A stretch of 64,000 bases of DNA, taken from NCBI GenBank assembly GCA_029783825.1, contig JAREIK010010392.1, forward strand, positions 1-64,000. The letters run 5' to 3'. The translations under genes and the position numbers were made by a program. Source of the stretch: Sapria himalayana (lineage: Eukaryota > Streptophyta > Magnoliopsida > Malpighiales > Rafflesiaceae). The notes below the pieces were generated by a model. The model was not told where the DNA came from. It did no database searches and saw only the letters and a program-made list of their open reading frames with translations. Below, in pieces: positions 37,567 through 50,830 of this stretch. Every line of letters begins with the position of its first letter. Positions within the stretch are counted from its first letter, which is position 1.

Positions 37567-39317
37567 ATGGCACCTAAAGGACATGGTCGTGGTGGAGCTA
37601 GACGTGGACATAGAAATAAACCAAATTCAACTAGTATATTACATAATGTTGTAGAATTAGTACCAGCTTATAGCCACCATATCCCAACTTCAACATCACA
37701 ATCACCATCTCCATTTCTATCACTATCACCATCATTGGGACATCAACTAACACCTTTATCAGATGTAAGCCCACCACCGATTGTGCTTCTTGCTCACACT
37801 TTTGATCCATCTCAATCTTCTACACCACAATTTACACCGATTGTTCCCCAATTTACAATACCAATGACATCATCAAATGTCGTGCCTTCCTCTGAAGTCA
37901 GTGCAAAGTTAGAAATTGATATTGTGGATGAGAGGTGAAAGAAAAATGTAAAAATGATTTGAAAAAAAAATTTGATGTTACTACCTGTGGTTTTTTTATT
38001 ATTGTTATGATTCACTTGTTTTCTATGTTTTTTATTTATTTGTACAGTTTTATTCCATCTCACAAGTGTTCGACTATAATTACAAAGGCTTTCAAGAAAA
38101 TGGTTGATGTCAAAGCTTTCTCCGGGAAGAAAGTTTCTCAATCGACAAAGGAGTCATATTTTAATGACTTTCAAGTAAAAATAACAAAACAAAAGAATTG
38201 AAAAATAATTATCTAATTACTTAACTTTTATGTTGGTTATTATTCAAGCAGTAAATAATTATGTTCTTGTTATTAATATAAATTCTTTGGTCATTTTTTT
38301 ATAGAATCAATGCACATGGCCACCCAAATTTGATGGAAGGATAAAGTAATTATGGGACATCAAAGTAGCTCAATGGTATTATAATTTTGTTCATAAATTA
38401 AAGAAAAATAAAGAAAGGCCTGATTTTATATCTGAGGAAGACTGACCCGAGTGGCTTAATTATTGGGAGGAGCTAGATGTGAAGAAAAAACCAGATATTG
38501 CCAGCAAAAATTGATGAATTGAGGTTGGTGGACTAGTTATAGAAATCTATCGACACATAGGAGGTTCAAAGTCGAGCATCAAGCAAACTCGAAATTTGGT
38601 ACAAATTTAAAATTCTAAACATAACTATATTTTGTGGTTGTCCTAATAGTCCAATAAATATAATCTCTGCATGGTTTTAATAATTTTGTTAGTTTTTTTT
38701 CTAATTTGTTTTTTTATAAATTAATAAAAACATATTCTAGGCTGGAAAATTGGGTCGAGATCCAAATTTCTATGAGATTTTCAGAAAAGATGCATGTGAA
38801 GAAAGTGGATGGTCAGTATGTTGACAACAAATCTCAGATGATTGGAGTAAGTATTTGTTATATTAATTAGACTTTATAAAACTATACCACATTATGAAAT
38901 TATTTTGAATGCAAAATTTTTATTTTATTTTTTTGTAAATCTAGAATAGTTTTTATCTCATTTTTATTTCAGGACCTACTGGAGGAACGTGTGAAAGCTA
39001 CTCATCAACAAGTTGAGGGTTCTATGAACCCTCAACTAATTGACTATGATTTATTTTATTTGGAGACAATAAGAGGTTGAAAGAAGCAGCGAGTGTACGA
39101 AATCAGTTCTAAGGTATTGGCATTTTATTGTAGCAGTCGTGCTTCTAATTCTTCTATCTCAGTAATGGTGGATGAGGTGGTCGAACAACAAACACAAGAA
39201 ACAAATGAATGTATTGTAGATATGGAGACCAAACTAAAAAAGAAGGATGAGCAGATAACTTATTTGATAGAAGAAATACAAGAAATTAAAGAAATTAAAC
39301 AAGTAATGCAACAGTAG
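37567..39317 (+). pseudogene. TNPA / Transposase_24-like CACTA protein, broken (copy A)
   Basis: ATG at 37567 begins MAPKGHGRGGARRGHRNK, a basic N-terminus, followed by a Ser/Pro/Thr-rich linker (37680-37900). An intron with good borders lies at 37935-38047 (AGAG|GTGAAA...TGTACAG|TTTTATTCC). Transposase_24-like segments then follow in pieces: KCSTIITKAFKKMVDVKAF (38062), WYYNFVHKLKKNKERPDFIS (about 38375), GRDPNFYEIFRKDACEE (about 38752) and EERVKATHQQVEG (38981). A coiled coil ends the gene at 39093-39317 (KKKDEQITYLIEEIQEIKEI). Stops at 38342-38510 and elsewhere break it. By family it would bind the subterminal arrays and act with the TNP2-like transposase encoded just upstream. Confidence 0.7.
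37935..38047 (+). other. Probable intron in the TNPA-like gene (copy A)
   Basis: A GT...AG interval of 113 bp whose removal keeps the frame between IDIVDE and FIPSHKCS. The corresponding stretch in copy B (about 3970-4090) has the same ends in reverse complement. Confidence 0.6.
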
Positions 39318-39879
39318 ATGTCCTATATGGAGTCACAGTTAGTGGCATTGGAGCATCAAATAACATTCTGAGATCTAGCTGCGAATCTTCAAAGGAAAGG
39401 CTAATATTCCCTACAAATTATGAGGATGATTGAGTATGAGAATTATTTATGAACTGTTATTTATTTTTATCGATGTATAGTAAATAATTATGATATTTTG
39501 TTGTAAGTATCAATTTTTTTTTATTATGGTTTTGTTCTTTGCTTTTTTGATTAACCAAATTATGAATCTTTGCAAGACACATTATGTGAGAGAAAAGAAA
39601 AAAAATTGATTCCAAGCATTCTAACGTTTCTAGGTCCCATATTTATTGATTTCAGCTTTATAAAAAAGAGGGCTAGCTTATCTTTTCTTTATTTTTCTAA
39701 AAACATTATATTTTTTGCATTCTCTTTATCTCTAAACATAATTGTTGGACATCTTTTGGATTTTTGGTGAAGCTGTATGAGAATAATTTTTAATTTGTGT
39801 TTGTTCATGACTATAATATTTGTTTTTTATATATATGTGAATATGTTTTTGTGTTTCTTAATTTTTGGGGTAGAGTTTT
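39318..39879. other. Spacer downstream of the TNPA-like gene (copy A)
   Basis: No gene; matches 2201-2807 of copy B in reverse complement. Probable 3' UTR and terminator region of the element's second gene. Confidence 0.5.
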
Positions 39880-42260
39880 AGCCTATTATAGGTATTTAAA
39901 AGCCCATAATTAGCAGTGGTAGAGATGGCAGTGATGGCTATGGTGGCAGTGGAAGAGGCAGTGGCCATAGTAGCAGCAGCACCGGCAGCAACAGCTGAGC
40001 CAACATCAGCAGCAACTACAGCATAAGCAGCAGTAGTGGCAGAAGAGGTAGTAGTGGTAGTGGCGACATCAACGGCAGTAGTAGTTGTAGTGGCTGCAGT
40101 GGAAGCAACGGCGGCAGCAAGGGTGGTAGCGGCAGCACCGGCAGCTATGGTAGCAGCAGCTGCACCACCTACAGTGATAGCAGCGGCAGCACCCGCGATA
40201 GTAGCCGCTACAGCAGGAGTGGCAGTGGTAGTGAGAGCAGCAGTGGTAGCAACAGCAGCGGTGGTAGATGTAGCAACAACAACATATGCGGTATATACGT
40301 ACATATATAGTTAGTATATAAGTACATATAATACTACAATATTTTATGTACATATATACTGAGTATATATATGTACTCAACATATATGTACGCATAATAC
40401 TACAATTTATATGTACATATACTACAGTAATAACTGTACTAGTGAAATGCTAGTATATATGTACATATTTACTACAGCAATATATATTTAAAAAATATAG
40501 TTATTTTTTATTTATTTTGATTTGATTTGGTGGTTTAAATTTCTTACAGATATGGTACCGCATTATTTTCCATACTAAGCTTGTATAAATGAACACATAT
40601 TTCAACAAACATGAAGCACCGTGACTCGGACAACATTTTCACAGCGGAAAGTTGGTGATCGGAGGAGTAGTGGGAGAGAAAGCAACATCAATGCATTGAT
40701 AGTTTATACTTTATGTACATTCGGTAGATACATTGATTAATAAGATGTAATATAATTTTTATTATTTTTTTTGTTTTTGTTATTTAAAATATTGTATTAG
40801 AATAAGTTATTGAATGATTTTTTTTTTAATTTAAAATTTTCTTTTATAGTTTCTGTTTTTAGTAAATGTATTTTAAAAATATTAAATTATTTAATTAAAT
40901 TTTTTTAAAAACTGTAATACATTCAACTATAATTTTTGTTTGTTCATGTCTATAATAACTCTTTTTATATATCTGTGAATATGTTTGTGTTTGTCCAACA
41001 TTTTTGGGCAGAGTTTTAGCATATTATAAGTATGTAAAAGCCTATTATCATCAAAGGTAGGTGTGGCAGTGGCAACAGCAACAGCTATAGCAACAGTAGT
41101 GATGATAGATGTGACAGTGGCGCAAGAAGTTGCTGCAGTGGCAGTGCCTGCAGCTTCTTCTACATAGGCAGCAGCAGCTACAGTGGCAGTTACGGTAGCA
41201 ATGGCAGTGGAGGCAGTGGCTGGAGCGGAGGTAGTGGAGATAGAAAAGGTAGAGGAGGCAGCGGAGTTAGCGGTGCCAGCCGCTACAGCGGAGGCAGTGG
41301 AGGAAGCGGCGGCATAAAAGGTAGAGGCAGCGGCTGCACCGGAAGAAGTGGTAGCTGTGAGGGTAGTAGCAGCTACACAAGAAGCAGTGGCAGCATCAGA
41401 AGCAGCGGCAGCGGCGGCGACGGTAGCAGTGGCGGCAGCACCACAGTGGCATGCAGTAGCAGCTCTGGCAGCAGGGGCAATGGTGGCAGCAGTCGCAAAG
41501 GCCAGCGGCCAGAGCTTTGGCAGTAGTGGCGGTCGCGGCAGCTACGATAGGAGTAGTGGTATTGGCAGTAATGGCAGCAGTGGCAGGAGCGATAGCAGGA
41601 GCAGCAACAACATCACTTATTGATATATATATATATACATACGAATAAAGTCAGTATATACATACATTTAATACTGTAGTATTTTATGTACGTATATACT
41701 AAGTATATTTGTACTCAATTTATATGTACACTTAATACTGATGTTTATATGTACATATATTATAGTAATATATGTACGAGTGAATTGCTAGTATATATTT
41801 ACATATATACTACAGAATTATATATGCATCAAAACATAACTTTATTTTTTGACTGAGTGGTTTAATTTTCTTACTGATATGATGCCGCATTGATCCTCAT
41901 ACAAAGCTTCTATAAGTGATCGGATTTTTCACTAGACATTACGTGTCGTGACTTTGACAGCTTTGTCACAGTAGAAAAATGATGATTGGAGGAGCAGAGG
42001 GAGAGAAAACAACGTCAATGAATGGATATATTATACTTTATGTACTATTGGTAGATACATTGATGAATAAAATAAAAATTTGTTATTTTTTTGTTTCAAT
42101 TATGTAAATTATTAAATTAGAATAAGATATTAAATGATTTTATTTTTTGTTTATTATTAATTATTTATAGTTTCAATTTTTATTCAATATGATTTAAACA
42201 TAATAAATTATTTAATTAAAAAATGTTAAAAATTTTTTAAGTTCTGTAAATATTTTTGAA
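39880..42260. repeat. Tandem units with period-3 GCA/GTA/GGC blocks in CACTA A
   Basis: Two units, starting near 39880 and 41015 with TTTTAGCATATTATAAGTAT-like sequence. Each holds an imperfect trinucleotide block (39905-40275 and 41050-41625, GCAGCAGTGGTAGCA-like) followed by TATATGTACATA DNA and a TTTCCGCTG-containing segment. They are the counterpart of 1-2200 in copy B. Open frames of Ala/Val/Thr on both strands (39858-40304, 40036-40314, 41348-41623) are compositional. Confidence 0.75.
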
Positions 42261-42682
42261 ATTAAAATTGCTAGGGAAATTCCGTAGCTAAATTAGCTAG
42301 GGAAAAATCCCTTGCTAATTTAGAGAAGGAAATTTCCCTAGCTAATTTAGCTAGGGAAATATTAAAATTAGCGACGGATATTCCGTCGCTAATTTTTTAA
42401 TGCTAAGTACTTTAGCTAGGGATTCTGCCGTCGTCATTTTTATTAAGCAGTAGAATATTTCGTTTATCTTGCTATTTTAGCAACGAAATTTTTCTTTTTA
42501 GCGAGAGAATTTTCCATCGCTAATTTTTTAGCCAAGGAAAATTCCGTAGCTAAAATTTAGCAAGAAGCACTTTAGAAATGGACATGATCTGTTGGTATTC
42601 TATCGCTATTTACCATTTAGCAATGGAAATTTCCCATATAGCTAGCAAATTTCCCTGGAGATATGAGATTTTTCTTGTAGTG
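42261..42682. repeat. CACTA A right subterminal region
   Basis: Repeats of TTAGCTAGGGAAAT, GAAATTTCCCTAGCTAATTT and TAGCGACGGATATTCCGTCG, partly palindromic, ending in TTTTTCTTGTAGTG. It is a different arrangement from the left end but uses the same core words (AGCTAGGG, GCGACGG), as expected for binding sites at both ends. Confidence 0.82.
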
Positions 42683-43918
42683 ATGCAGAATAAAGAAGGG
42701 GTGTATGCTATTTTCATATGTTTCAAGTGAATTATTTAGTCCAGAAATAGGCTTGATTTGCAATTAATGTAAAGGGTAGGTGCTTAATGTAAATAGTAGG
42801 GGCTTGTAGCAATGTGAGTTCGGGCAAGGGTTAGAGGGTATAGGGGTAGTAGGTTATAAGTTTATACATGGAATGGCTTGTGTTGGTTTTCTGTTTATTG
42901 CATTAGACTAATGCAGACGAAGTCCTGACATGAGGGTTATCATTCTCGAAGTAATGAACATAAAAAGATAGAGAGAATAACATGGATTCAATGTAGCATA
43001 ACAGTTATTTCAGAGAGCTCAGGCCAGGAAAAGAGGATGAAAGAAGATCTATAGGGGCTGACATTGCTGTTTCTTTTTTGATTCTGTTGTTCAATGTATT
43101 TTATAATGATGATGATGAATTAGGAAAGGGGGAAGGGGAAAAGGGTAGAAAAGGCATATAAAATATGGTATAGGGAATGGTTATCAGTTTCTCCTTCTAG
43201 GTTAGCAACAGAAAACACTATTAAAGGAGGAGGCAAAAGATGAGTTAGAAAATAAAGATTAGGATGGAAGCATCTAAGGGTAGGAAGCATGGAGGGCCTT
43301 ATGTTGTTTTTTATTTTGTCTTTTTTCCTTTTCTATGCCTCACTTGAGAACCAGATTGACAATGTGTTAAGGTGATGGGGAAAGGGAAAAAAAGTAGATT
43401 TAGGACATAAAATATATGTTTGTGGTATATATTCTTTTTGTACAAAATAAAAGCTGAAAAAGCAATAAAAAGGTAGCAAAGGGAAGGCAATAAAAAAGGC
43501 TATTGGGAGTTAGCAAAAGAAGATGTCGGGAGGTAGTAAAAGAAGGTATCGAAGGCAGCAAAAAAGATATCGGAAGGCAGCAAAAGAGGGCATAGTGAAG
43601 CAGGAAAATGAGGCTAAGGGAGGAAACAAAAGAAGCAAAGGGGAGAGAAGTAGGAAAGCAAAGGAGATACTTAAAAAGCCAAAGATCATAAACTCAACAC
43701 AAACCATAATAGCAAAAAATATACATGGTTAAATTAAACATGTTAATGGATGAATTGTGAGTCAAAACTATGTATAAATGTTCAAGTAGATAGATACGGG
43801 ATATAGGTATATAAAAGGTTAAGAAAGGGTGCAAAGGGTATCGGGTAGCAAGTAAGTAGGTTGTAAAAATGGTATTCCTCCGCCAAAAGAGAGGGTTAAT
43901 ATTAATAAAATAAACCTT
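42683..43918 (+). mobile_element. LINE 3, 3' part (after CACTA A)
   Basis: The 3' UTR of LINE 3 resumes here. It contains CGGAAGGCAGCAAAAGAGG-type short repeats (43500-43600) and a CTATGCCTCACTTGAGAACC segment (43333) shared with LINE 2 at about 19055. It ends with the 3' box at 43871 (GGTATTCCTCCGCCAAAAGA), then the GAA tail. No gene; the 69-codon frame at 43523-43732 lies in the repeat-rich UTR. Confidence 0.8.
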
Positions 43919-44877
43919 TAAAAAGGAAGAAGAAGAAGAAGAAGAAAGAAGAAGAATAATAATAATACTAATAATATTACTAATAATACTAATAATAAGG
44001 AAGAAAAAGAAGAATAAGAATAAGAATAAGAATAAGATGAAGTAAGAAGAAGAAGAAGGAAGAAGAAGAAGAAGGAAGAAGAAGAATAATAATAAAAAAG
44101 AAGAAGAAGAAGAAGAAGAAGAAAGAAGAAAAAGAATAAGAAAAGAAGAAAGAAGAAGAAGAAGAAGAAGAAGAGAAGAAAAGAAGAAGAAGAAGAAGAG
44201 AAGAAAAGAAGAAGAAGAAAGAAGAAGAAGAAGAAGAAAAGAAGAAGAAGAAGAAAGAAGAAAGAACAAGAAGAAGAAGAAGAAGAAGAAAAGAAAAGAA
44301 AAGAAGAAGAAGAAGAAGAAATAAGAAGAACAAAGAAGAAGAAGAATAAGAAGAACAAAGAAGAGAAGAGAAGAAGAAAAAGAAGAAGAAGAAAGAAGAA
44401 GAAGAAGAAGAAGAGAAGAAGAAGAAGAAAGAAGAAGAGAAGAAGAAGAAAGAAGAAGAAGAGAAGAAGAAGAAGAAGAAAAAGAAGAAGAAAAAGAAGA
44501 AGAAGAAGAAGAAGTAAGAAGAAGAAGAATAATAATAATAATAATAAGTAAGAAGAAAAGAATAATAATAATAAGATGAAGACAGAAAGAAGAACAAGAA
44601 AGAAGAAGAAGAAGAAAGAAGAAGAAGATGATGATGATAATGAACAAAGAAGAAGAAGAATAAGAAGAAGAAAAAGAAGAAGAAGAAGAATAGGAAGAAG
44701 AAGAAAGAAGAAGACGAAGAAGAAGAAGAAGTAGTAGTAGTAGAAGAAGAAAAAGAAGAAAGAAGAAGAAAAAGAAGAAAGAAGAAGAAAAAGTAAGAAG
44801 AATAAGAAGAAGAAGAAGTAAGAAGAAGAAGAAGAAGTAAGAAGAGGGAGAAGAAGAAGAAGAAGTAAGAAGAGGGA

Positions 44878-44909
<32 letters not shown>

Positions 44910-45410
44910 AGTAAGAAGAATAAGAATAATAATAAGAATAAGAAGAGGAAGAAGAAGAAAGAAGAAGAATAATAATAAGGAAGAAGAAGAAGAAGAAGAA
45001 GAATAAAGAAGAAGAAGGAGAATAATAAGAAGAAGAAGATAATAATAATAAGTGTGAAGAGAGATGATGAAAATGAAGGCGGGAGACGAAGATGAAGATG
45101 AGCGAAGAAGAAGAGAAGAAGAAGAGAAAAGATGAAGATGAAGCGAAGATGAAGAGCAGAAGCAGAAGAAGAAGAAGATGATGATTGATGATTGATGAAG
45201 TTGAAGACCGAAGAAGAAAATGAAGACAAAGAAGAGAAGAAGAAGAATAAGAAGAATAAGACGATGATGAAGATGAAGACTGAGAAGAAGTTGAAGATGA
45301 AGACGAAGAAGAAGAAGAAGATGATGATGAGACGAAGAAAAGAAGAAGAAGAAGAAGAGAAGAAGTAGTAGTAGTAGAACTAGTAGTAGAAATAGAAGAA
45401 GAAAAGAAAT
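43919..45410 (+). repeat. 1.5-kb GAA/AAG purine tract, tail of LINE 3
   Basis: Mainly GAA with interspersed AAT patches (43955-44030, 44530-44570) and GATGAA patches toward the right. It begins at the LINE 3 end and stops at the LINE 4 5' UTR. The 490-511-codon Ser/Phe/Leu frames on the minus strand are artefacts of the repeat. Confidence 0.95.
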
Positions 45411-45517
45411 TTCCCACTTTTTAAGTAAAACGTTCTCAATTTTAGAGAGAGAAAGATACAAATTCTAGAGAGAGAAAGCTTCATCTCTGCTCAAATTAAG
45501 CCATTTTCAGGCTCAAA

Positions 45518-47000
45518 TGGAGCAAACAGACTCCTTACTTATTAGGAAGTCAATTGCTAAACACAATTCAAGAGATCGCACCCTGCCATTCTGAAGTTCG
45601 GACAGAGAAATGCAAGCCCCGTCGTCTTCTTTTCTTCGGCAGAACTTGCAAGGTTGGAGGAGCCTTTCAAGCTCAATCTTTTCGGGGACAAATGCAAGCC
45701 CTCGTTTCGATGAAATACGTGACTTCATAACCTTTCTGAAGCTCAAAGAAGCTGTGAAGTTGGCGGTGTTTTGATTCTATGCATGTCTTTATCGAACTCT
45801 ATATGGAGGAGGACCTCTACGGGCTATGGGTTATAAAATTATGTTTTATCAAAGGGTTTCCCATGTGTGTTCTGAAATGGACACGAAATTTCAACTCGAA
45901 GGAGGAAGCTCCATTTGCCCTGGTATGGTATTCTCTTCTACACAAACACTACCTCTCCACAATCGCCTCGTGCTTATGTAAACCCATGCTACAAGACGAG
46001 GTCACTGCAACAATGACAAGACCAAATAATGCACGGGTGTCTAGAGACAAACTTGCTCTCACCGCCTCCATTAAAAATCTAGATTGGCAGTGAGGAAAGT
46101 GATGGGTTTTGGCAAGCTATCGTGCCTGAAAATCTTCCTAGTTACTGCCATAAATGTAGTAGGATAGGCCACGGGATAGATGAGTGTAGAGTCGGTTTAG
46201 GCAGTAATGAAATAGGCCAGAAGCAAGAGGAATGAAGAAGGGGGAGGAGTAAGCAGAAGTAGATAAGGAGCAGGAAGGATGAGGGAATCCTGATAGGGTA
46301 ACAAGGTAAACGGGTAGGGGGAAGGACAGTGGGACATGAGGAGAAGGCAGGGGGTAGAAGGGGGTAGAAGAGGAGGGGGGAAGAAAGTAGGATAGAGGGA
46401 GAAGAGCTAGAGGTAGATTAGATGAAGGCTATAAGGATCTAAGTAAGGGTTGAAGAAGGGTAGAGGAATGGGAGGTCTCGGAAGGATCACTTAATAGAGA
46501 TTTTAATGAGTTAGAAGTGGAAAGGGAAGGGGTTAAGGGGTAGGTAGAGAGGATGATTGTGCAACAAAGAAAAAAGAAGATGAGTGGGTTGAAAGTAGTA
46601 GGACGAAGTAGGAGGGGAAGGAGGCAAAATTATAAGGGTAATTAAAGAGGAGGAGGATTATAGCTGGATTGAAATGGATTTATTGGACTTCCTGGAAGAG
46701 GACTCAGAAGTCAAGAATTGCCCCATGTTGGACAAGGATATAAAGAGTTGAGGAATAGGGAAATGTGAAAGATGATTTAGAGTTGTATGTGGATAATTGG
46801 GAAACATATACAGGGACAAGGCCATGGAAGCCTTACAATAAATGGCAATGAAACTCTGACAGCAACAAAAATATATGGAGTTATCCCAGCCGAATGTAGG
46901 CACTCCAAAGCCTTCAAGAAGTATGAAGAAATATGTAAACATGACATATGAATCAAAATGTCGTACAAGAGCGCAAGCAAAAGCTGGATATAATGAATAG
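45518..47000 (+). pseudogene. LINE 4 ORF1: DUF4283-like and CCHC protein, broken
   Basis: ATG at 45518 (MEQTDSLLIRKSIAKHNSRD), soon stopped. The DUF4283-like part is read at 45779-46093 (HVFIELYMEEDLYGLWVIKL, WTRNFNSKEEAPFALVWYSL). A well-formed zinc knuckle follows near 46145 (CHKCSRIGHGIDEC, spacing C-X2-C-X4-H-X4-C). Then comes a G/A-rich linker with stops (46200-46900) and the conserved C-terminus (YESKCRTRAQAKAGYNE), ending TAG at 46998. RNA-binding role by family. Confidence 0.8.
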
Positions 47001-50000
47001 TTATTTATATTGGAATATAAGAGGTGTTGCCAATAACCCCTCGATTAATTCGCTGAAAAAATTAAAAAAAATTACATAAAATTAAAATAATAATTATTGC
47101 TACACCTATGATAGATAAGTATAAGTTAGGAAGATATAGTAATATTCTAGGCTTCGAGAATGCTTTTGCGAATATAAATAATTAGCTATGGATTTTGTGG
47201 AATAATACACTAAAATAGATATTCTAATAGATACGAAACATGTAATACATTTTAATACAAAAAAGGAATTAAAGAAAGCAATATCAGTGGTATATGCTAA
47301 AAATACAAAAGAAGATAAAAAAATGCTTTAGCAGAGATGGCGAAATAGCTTCAGAAGATATTTTTCTGGGTTGTCGAGGGGGGAGGGGGGGGAGTTTAAT
47401 TTGATTCGAAGTGCACGGGAAAAGAAAGGAGGAAGACCCCCTGACATAGAGGTTATGGCTCAATTTAATGATATAATATCTAGAGCAAACCTGATGGAAG
47501 CATGCTTTTTAGGGTCAAGTTTCACCTAGTGTAATAACGGTAAAAAGAGAGGAGCAATCTGAGCTAGATTAGATAGGGTAATGTATAATGTAAAGTGGGT
47601 ATCCTCGCATGGAATCACAGGGGTGAAACACTTAAATAGAACCTGCTCGGATCATAGCCCATAGCTACTATCAATTTATAGCAATCAAAAGAAGTCCAGG
47701 AGCTTTAAATTTCAAAATATGTGGCTAAGCATGATTGCTTTGAAAAGGTTGTTAGGGACTCTTTGAGGGATACACTAATGGGTAAGCCATTACAAGTTTT
47801 CACGGCCAAGCTATATAGGCTAAAAACTTGTCTCGAGAAATGGAAAAGAGAGTGTTTCGATAATATTAACAAGGAACTTATTCAAGCAGAAGAAGTAATT
47901 GAGAATAGAAGTTGAATACGAGCAAGATCAAAAAGAAGATCTTAGGCAGTAATTAAGTAAGGTGAAGGGGGAGTTGTGGCTCAGATTGCACGTGGAAGAA
48001 ATATTCTGGAAACAGAGAGCAATAATAAAATGGCCAAAAGATGGGGATAAAAACACAATTTTTCATATAATGAGTAAAATTAAAACACAGAAAAGACAGA
48101 TTAAAGGCATTAATAATGTAGAAGGAGATGGGTGGAGAAAGTGGAAGAGATACAAGCTATATTTGAATCCTTCTTTAAAAGAAACTAGTTGAACAGGTTA
48201 TGCATGTAAGAATTCATTGTCAAGGAACTGAAACCCATGGTCATAAAAGAGCTAAATCTAAAAATGGAGGAAATACCACGGGAGGAAGAAATCAAGGAAG
48301 TAGTATTTAGCCTTGATAAAGATAGCACTGCAAGGCTAGATGGATAGAATAATGCATTCTTCAAGTATGTTGGCACATCATCAAAGAAGATCTGGTATTA
48401 GTAATCACTAATATTTTCACAGGGGAGACATTCCTAAAGCATGGGCAAACTCATTTATAGTGTTGATTCCAAAAATGAAAACCCATAGAAATGAGACTAC
48501 AAGCCAATCAGCTTATGCAATGTGGTATATAAGATATTGGCACAAATTATTCAAAACATGCTAAGTTACATTTTGCCAAATATAATCTCGTAGGAACAAG
48601 CAAGTTCTCATCAAAAATAGGTTCATGACGAAAACATAACCCTAGCCCTTGAAATGATAAAGGATATAGGAGCAAAAGCCAGAGGATATAATCTAGATAT
48701 AAAGTTAGACCTGTATAAAGCTTTCGACAGGATGGAATGGGACATCTTATGCTTCGCATTGTGAAGGTTAGATTTCTCAGTGCTCTATATCGATCTACTA
48801 TATAGATTTGTCTCGAATGTATGGGTTTAAATTGTTGTGAATGGAAGAAGAGGGGAAGAGTTCAAGCCTATAAGAGGCTAAGACAAGGAGACCCCATTAT
48901 CACCCTTACTCTTTGATATTTACCTAGAACTTTTGATAAAAAATATGAATAAAGAATGACGGAGAATAAAAAATATCTTATAGGCAACCAAAAAATACTT
49001 GTAGAGTGGTGCTACCTGGCATACACAGATGATGTCATAATATTTATAAATTCAAGGCGTCGGTCAATTATGAATCTTATGTATTTGCTACAAACATTAG
49101 AAGAGGAAACTGAGCAAATAGTAAATAGGAAAAAAAGTATATTTCTACTAGCAATGAAAGCCCCATAAGAGGTGTCTCTAAAGGTTAAAAATCACACTGT
49201 TTTTGCGCATACAAGGGGAGCATTAATGTAATTGGGTGTCCTATTTATGAGGGTAGACTAAGAGAAGACTACTTAAGTTTCCTATTAGATAAAATGAGAA
49301 GGAAAATAACCGGTTGGAAAAAAAATTATTAAGTTTTGAGGGTAGAATAATTCTAATTTTGCATGTGCTTCAAGGTACACTGGCAAACATTATATCAATA
49401 ATAGAACCTTCAAAATCTTTATAAAAAATTAGAAAAAGAAATGGAAAATTTCTTGTGGGGGAAAAAGAAGGCAAGCCAACATCACTGGAAGAATGGGGAT
49501 TTATGTCACCCAAAAGAGTAAGCTGGTTTGGGCTTTCTAAGCTTAGAAGACATTGTCAAAGCATGGGCTTGTAAAGGTTGTTGAAGATTGAAAGAAAATG
49601 AGGGATTGTGGGCAGAATTTATGAGAGCCAAAAATGAATTGGGGAATCAAAATGATTCTAGGAATGCTCTAAAATGTGGAAAGCCATGAAAAACTAGGAA
49701 GAATTAGTTGAAATACATTTGAAACTGTAAAAGCGGATGGATATGGATGCTGGAAGTACGAGGAGCCTTTACTTTAAAATCAGCAAAAATGTTGGTAAGG
49801 CAAAAGAAAGTACAACAACCAATCTTTAGATTGGTTTGGAAAAGGAAATTTCGCAAAAATGTGTTTGCTTATGTAGAGGGTGATTTCAAAGTCCATTCCG
49901 ATGGATGGAAATATACAAGGAAAGGGGATAAGGCTGGCCTCAAGATGCGAGTGTTGCTTTGAAGGAATAGAAACAATAGAGCATCTATCTTCGAAAGGGA

Positions 50001-50830
50001 GAATAGCAGTGGAGATATGGAAGGAGCTGGAAATCTCGATGATGAGATGTTCAAAAGAATTAGGGTTGAAGGGCAGAATAGATAGATGGAGTAAGGTGAA
50101 CCGAGAAACAAGGTTTATAAATGGCTCACCCAAATTCTCCCCACGTAATTATATGGTGCATATGGAAGGTGGGGAATAAAAGTAGATTCGAATAAGTAGG
50201 TTGAATTCACACACGAGATAATAAAAGATATAAAAAGGAAAATTTCAATTATATCGGAGATAAAACCAATTAGAGTAGAAAATAAGAAATGAAAAGGGAA
50301 GCTAGAAGGTTAGAGAGCATTTTCTTTAAATAAAGAAAAATGGCAGGGCATAAAGAGTATTAGCTGGAAGAAGCCGCCAATAGGAAAAATAGCACTCAAT
50401 ACGGATTGAAGTTTTAATAGGATATTGGAGTAGCAAGAGGAGGAGAGTAATAAAAGACTCACAATGGTGAATATTAAAAGCATTTTTCTTCAACACAAGG
50501 GTGTCCTCAGCCTTACAGACGGAAATCTGTGCGCTCCAAAAGGGGTTACAAATATGCAAAGAATTAAAATATAAAGAAGTGAATATTCGAGTAGATTCTC
50601 GCACTATTAGTTAGTTTAGCTACTAAAAGATTAGTAATGTGGAAGTATGGGATGAGGTAGAAGAAATCATACATCACATGAGGGTCTAGAAGGACACAAT
50701 ACATCATACATATAGGGAGTCAAATGCCCTTGCAGATGGTTTTGCAAGGCTTTGATAAATATCAGGAGTCCAGGATTTCAATAGTAATTTTACTAGAAAA
50801 ACTTAAAGGACTAGTCAACTAGATATGCAA
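46993..50830 (+). pseudogene. LINE 4 ORF2: endonuclease / RT / zf-RVT / RNase H, broken
   Basis: ATG at 46993 (MNSYLYWNIRGVANNPS) overlaps the ORF1 stop by 8 nt. The endonuclease continues with SVVYAKN, a G-rich run where GGDFN should be (47378-47393), KKGGRPPD, ARLDRVMYNVKW and HLNRTCSDHSP (about 47630). RT words: DIKLDLYKAFDRMEWDILCF (48697), TPLSPLLFDIYLELLIKN (48891) and LAYTDDVIIF (49016), with Thr for Ala in YADD. The zf-RVT region includes LASRCECCFEGIETIEHLSS (49936). An RNase H relic with ALNTD and a stop is near 50393. More than twenty in-frame stops or shifts. Confidence 0.82.
47378..47393 (+). repeat. G-rich run replacing the GGDFN motif region in LINE 4
   Basis: Two G runs split by one A stand where the homologous LINE 6 sequence is ATAGGTGGAGACTTCAAT (58010). 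Third case in this window of G expansion inside a LINE. Confidence 0.75.

Noticed and set aside
43694..45461. Three ~500-codon minus-strand frames over the LINE 3 tail
   Set aside because: Same artefact of a GAA repeat lacking stops on the complementary strand.
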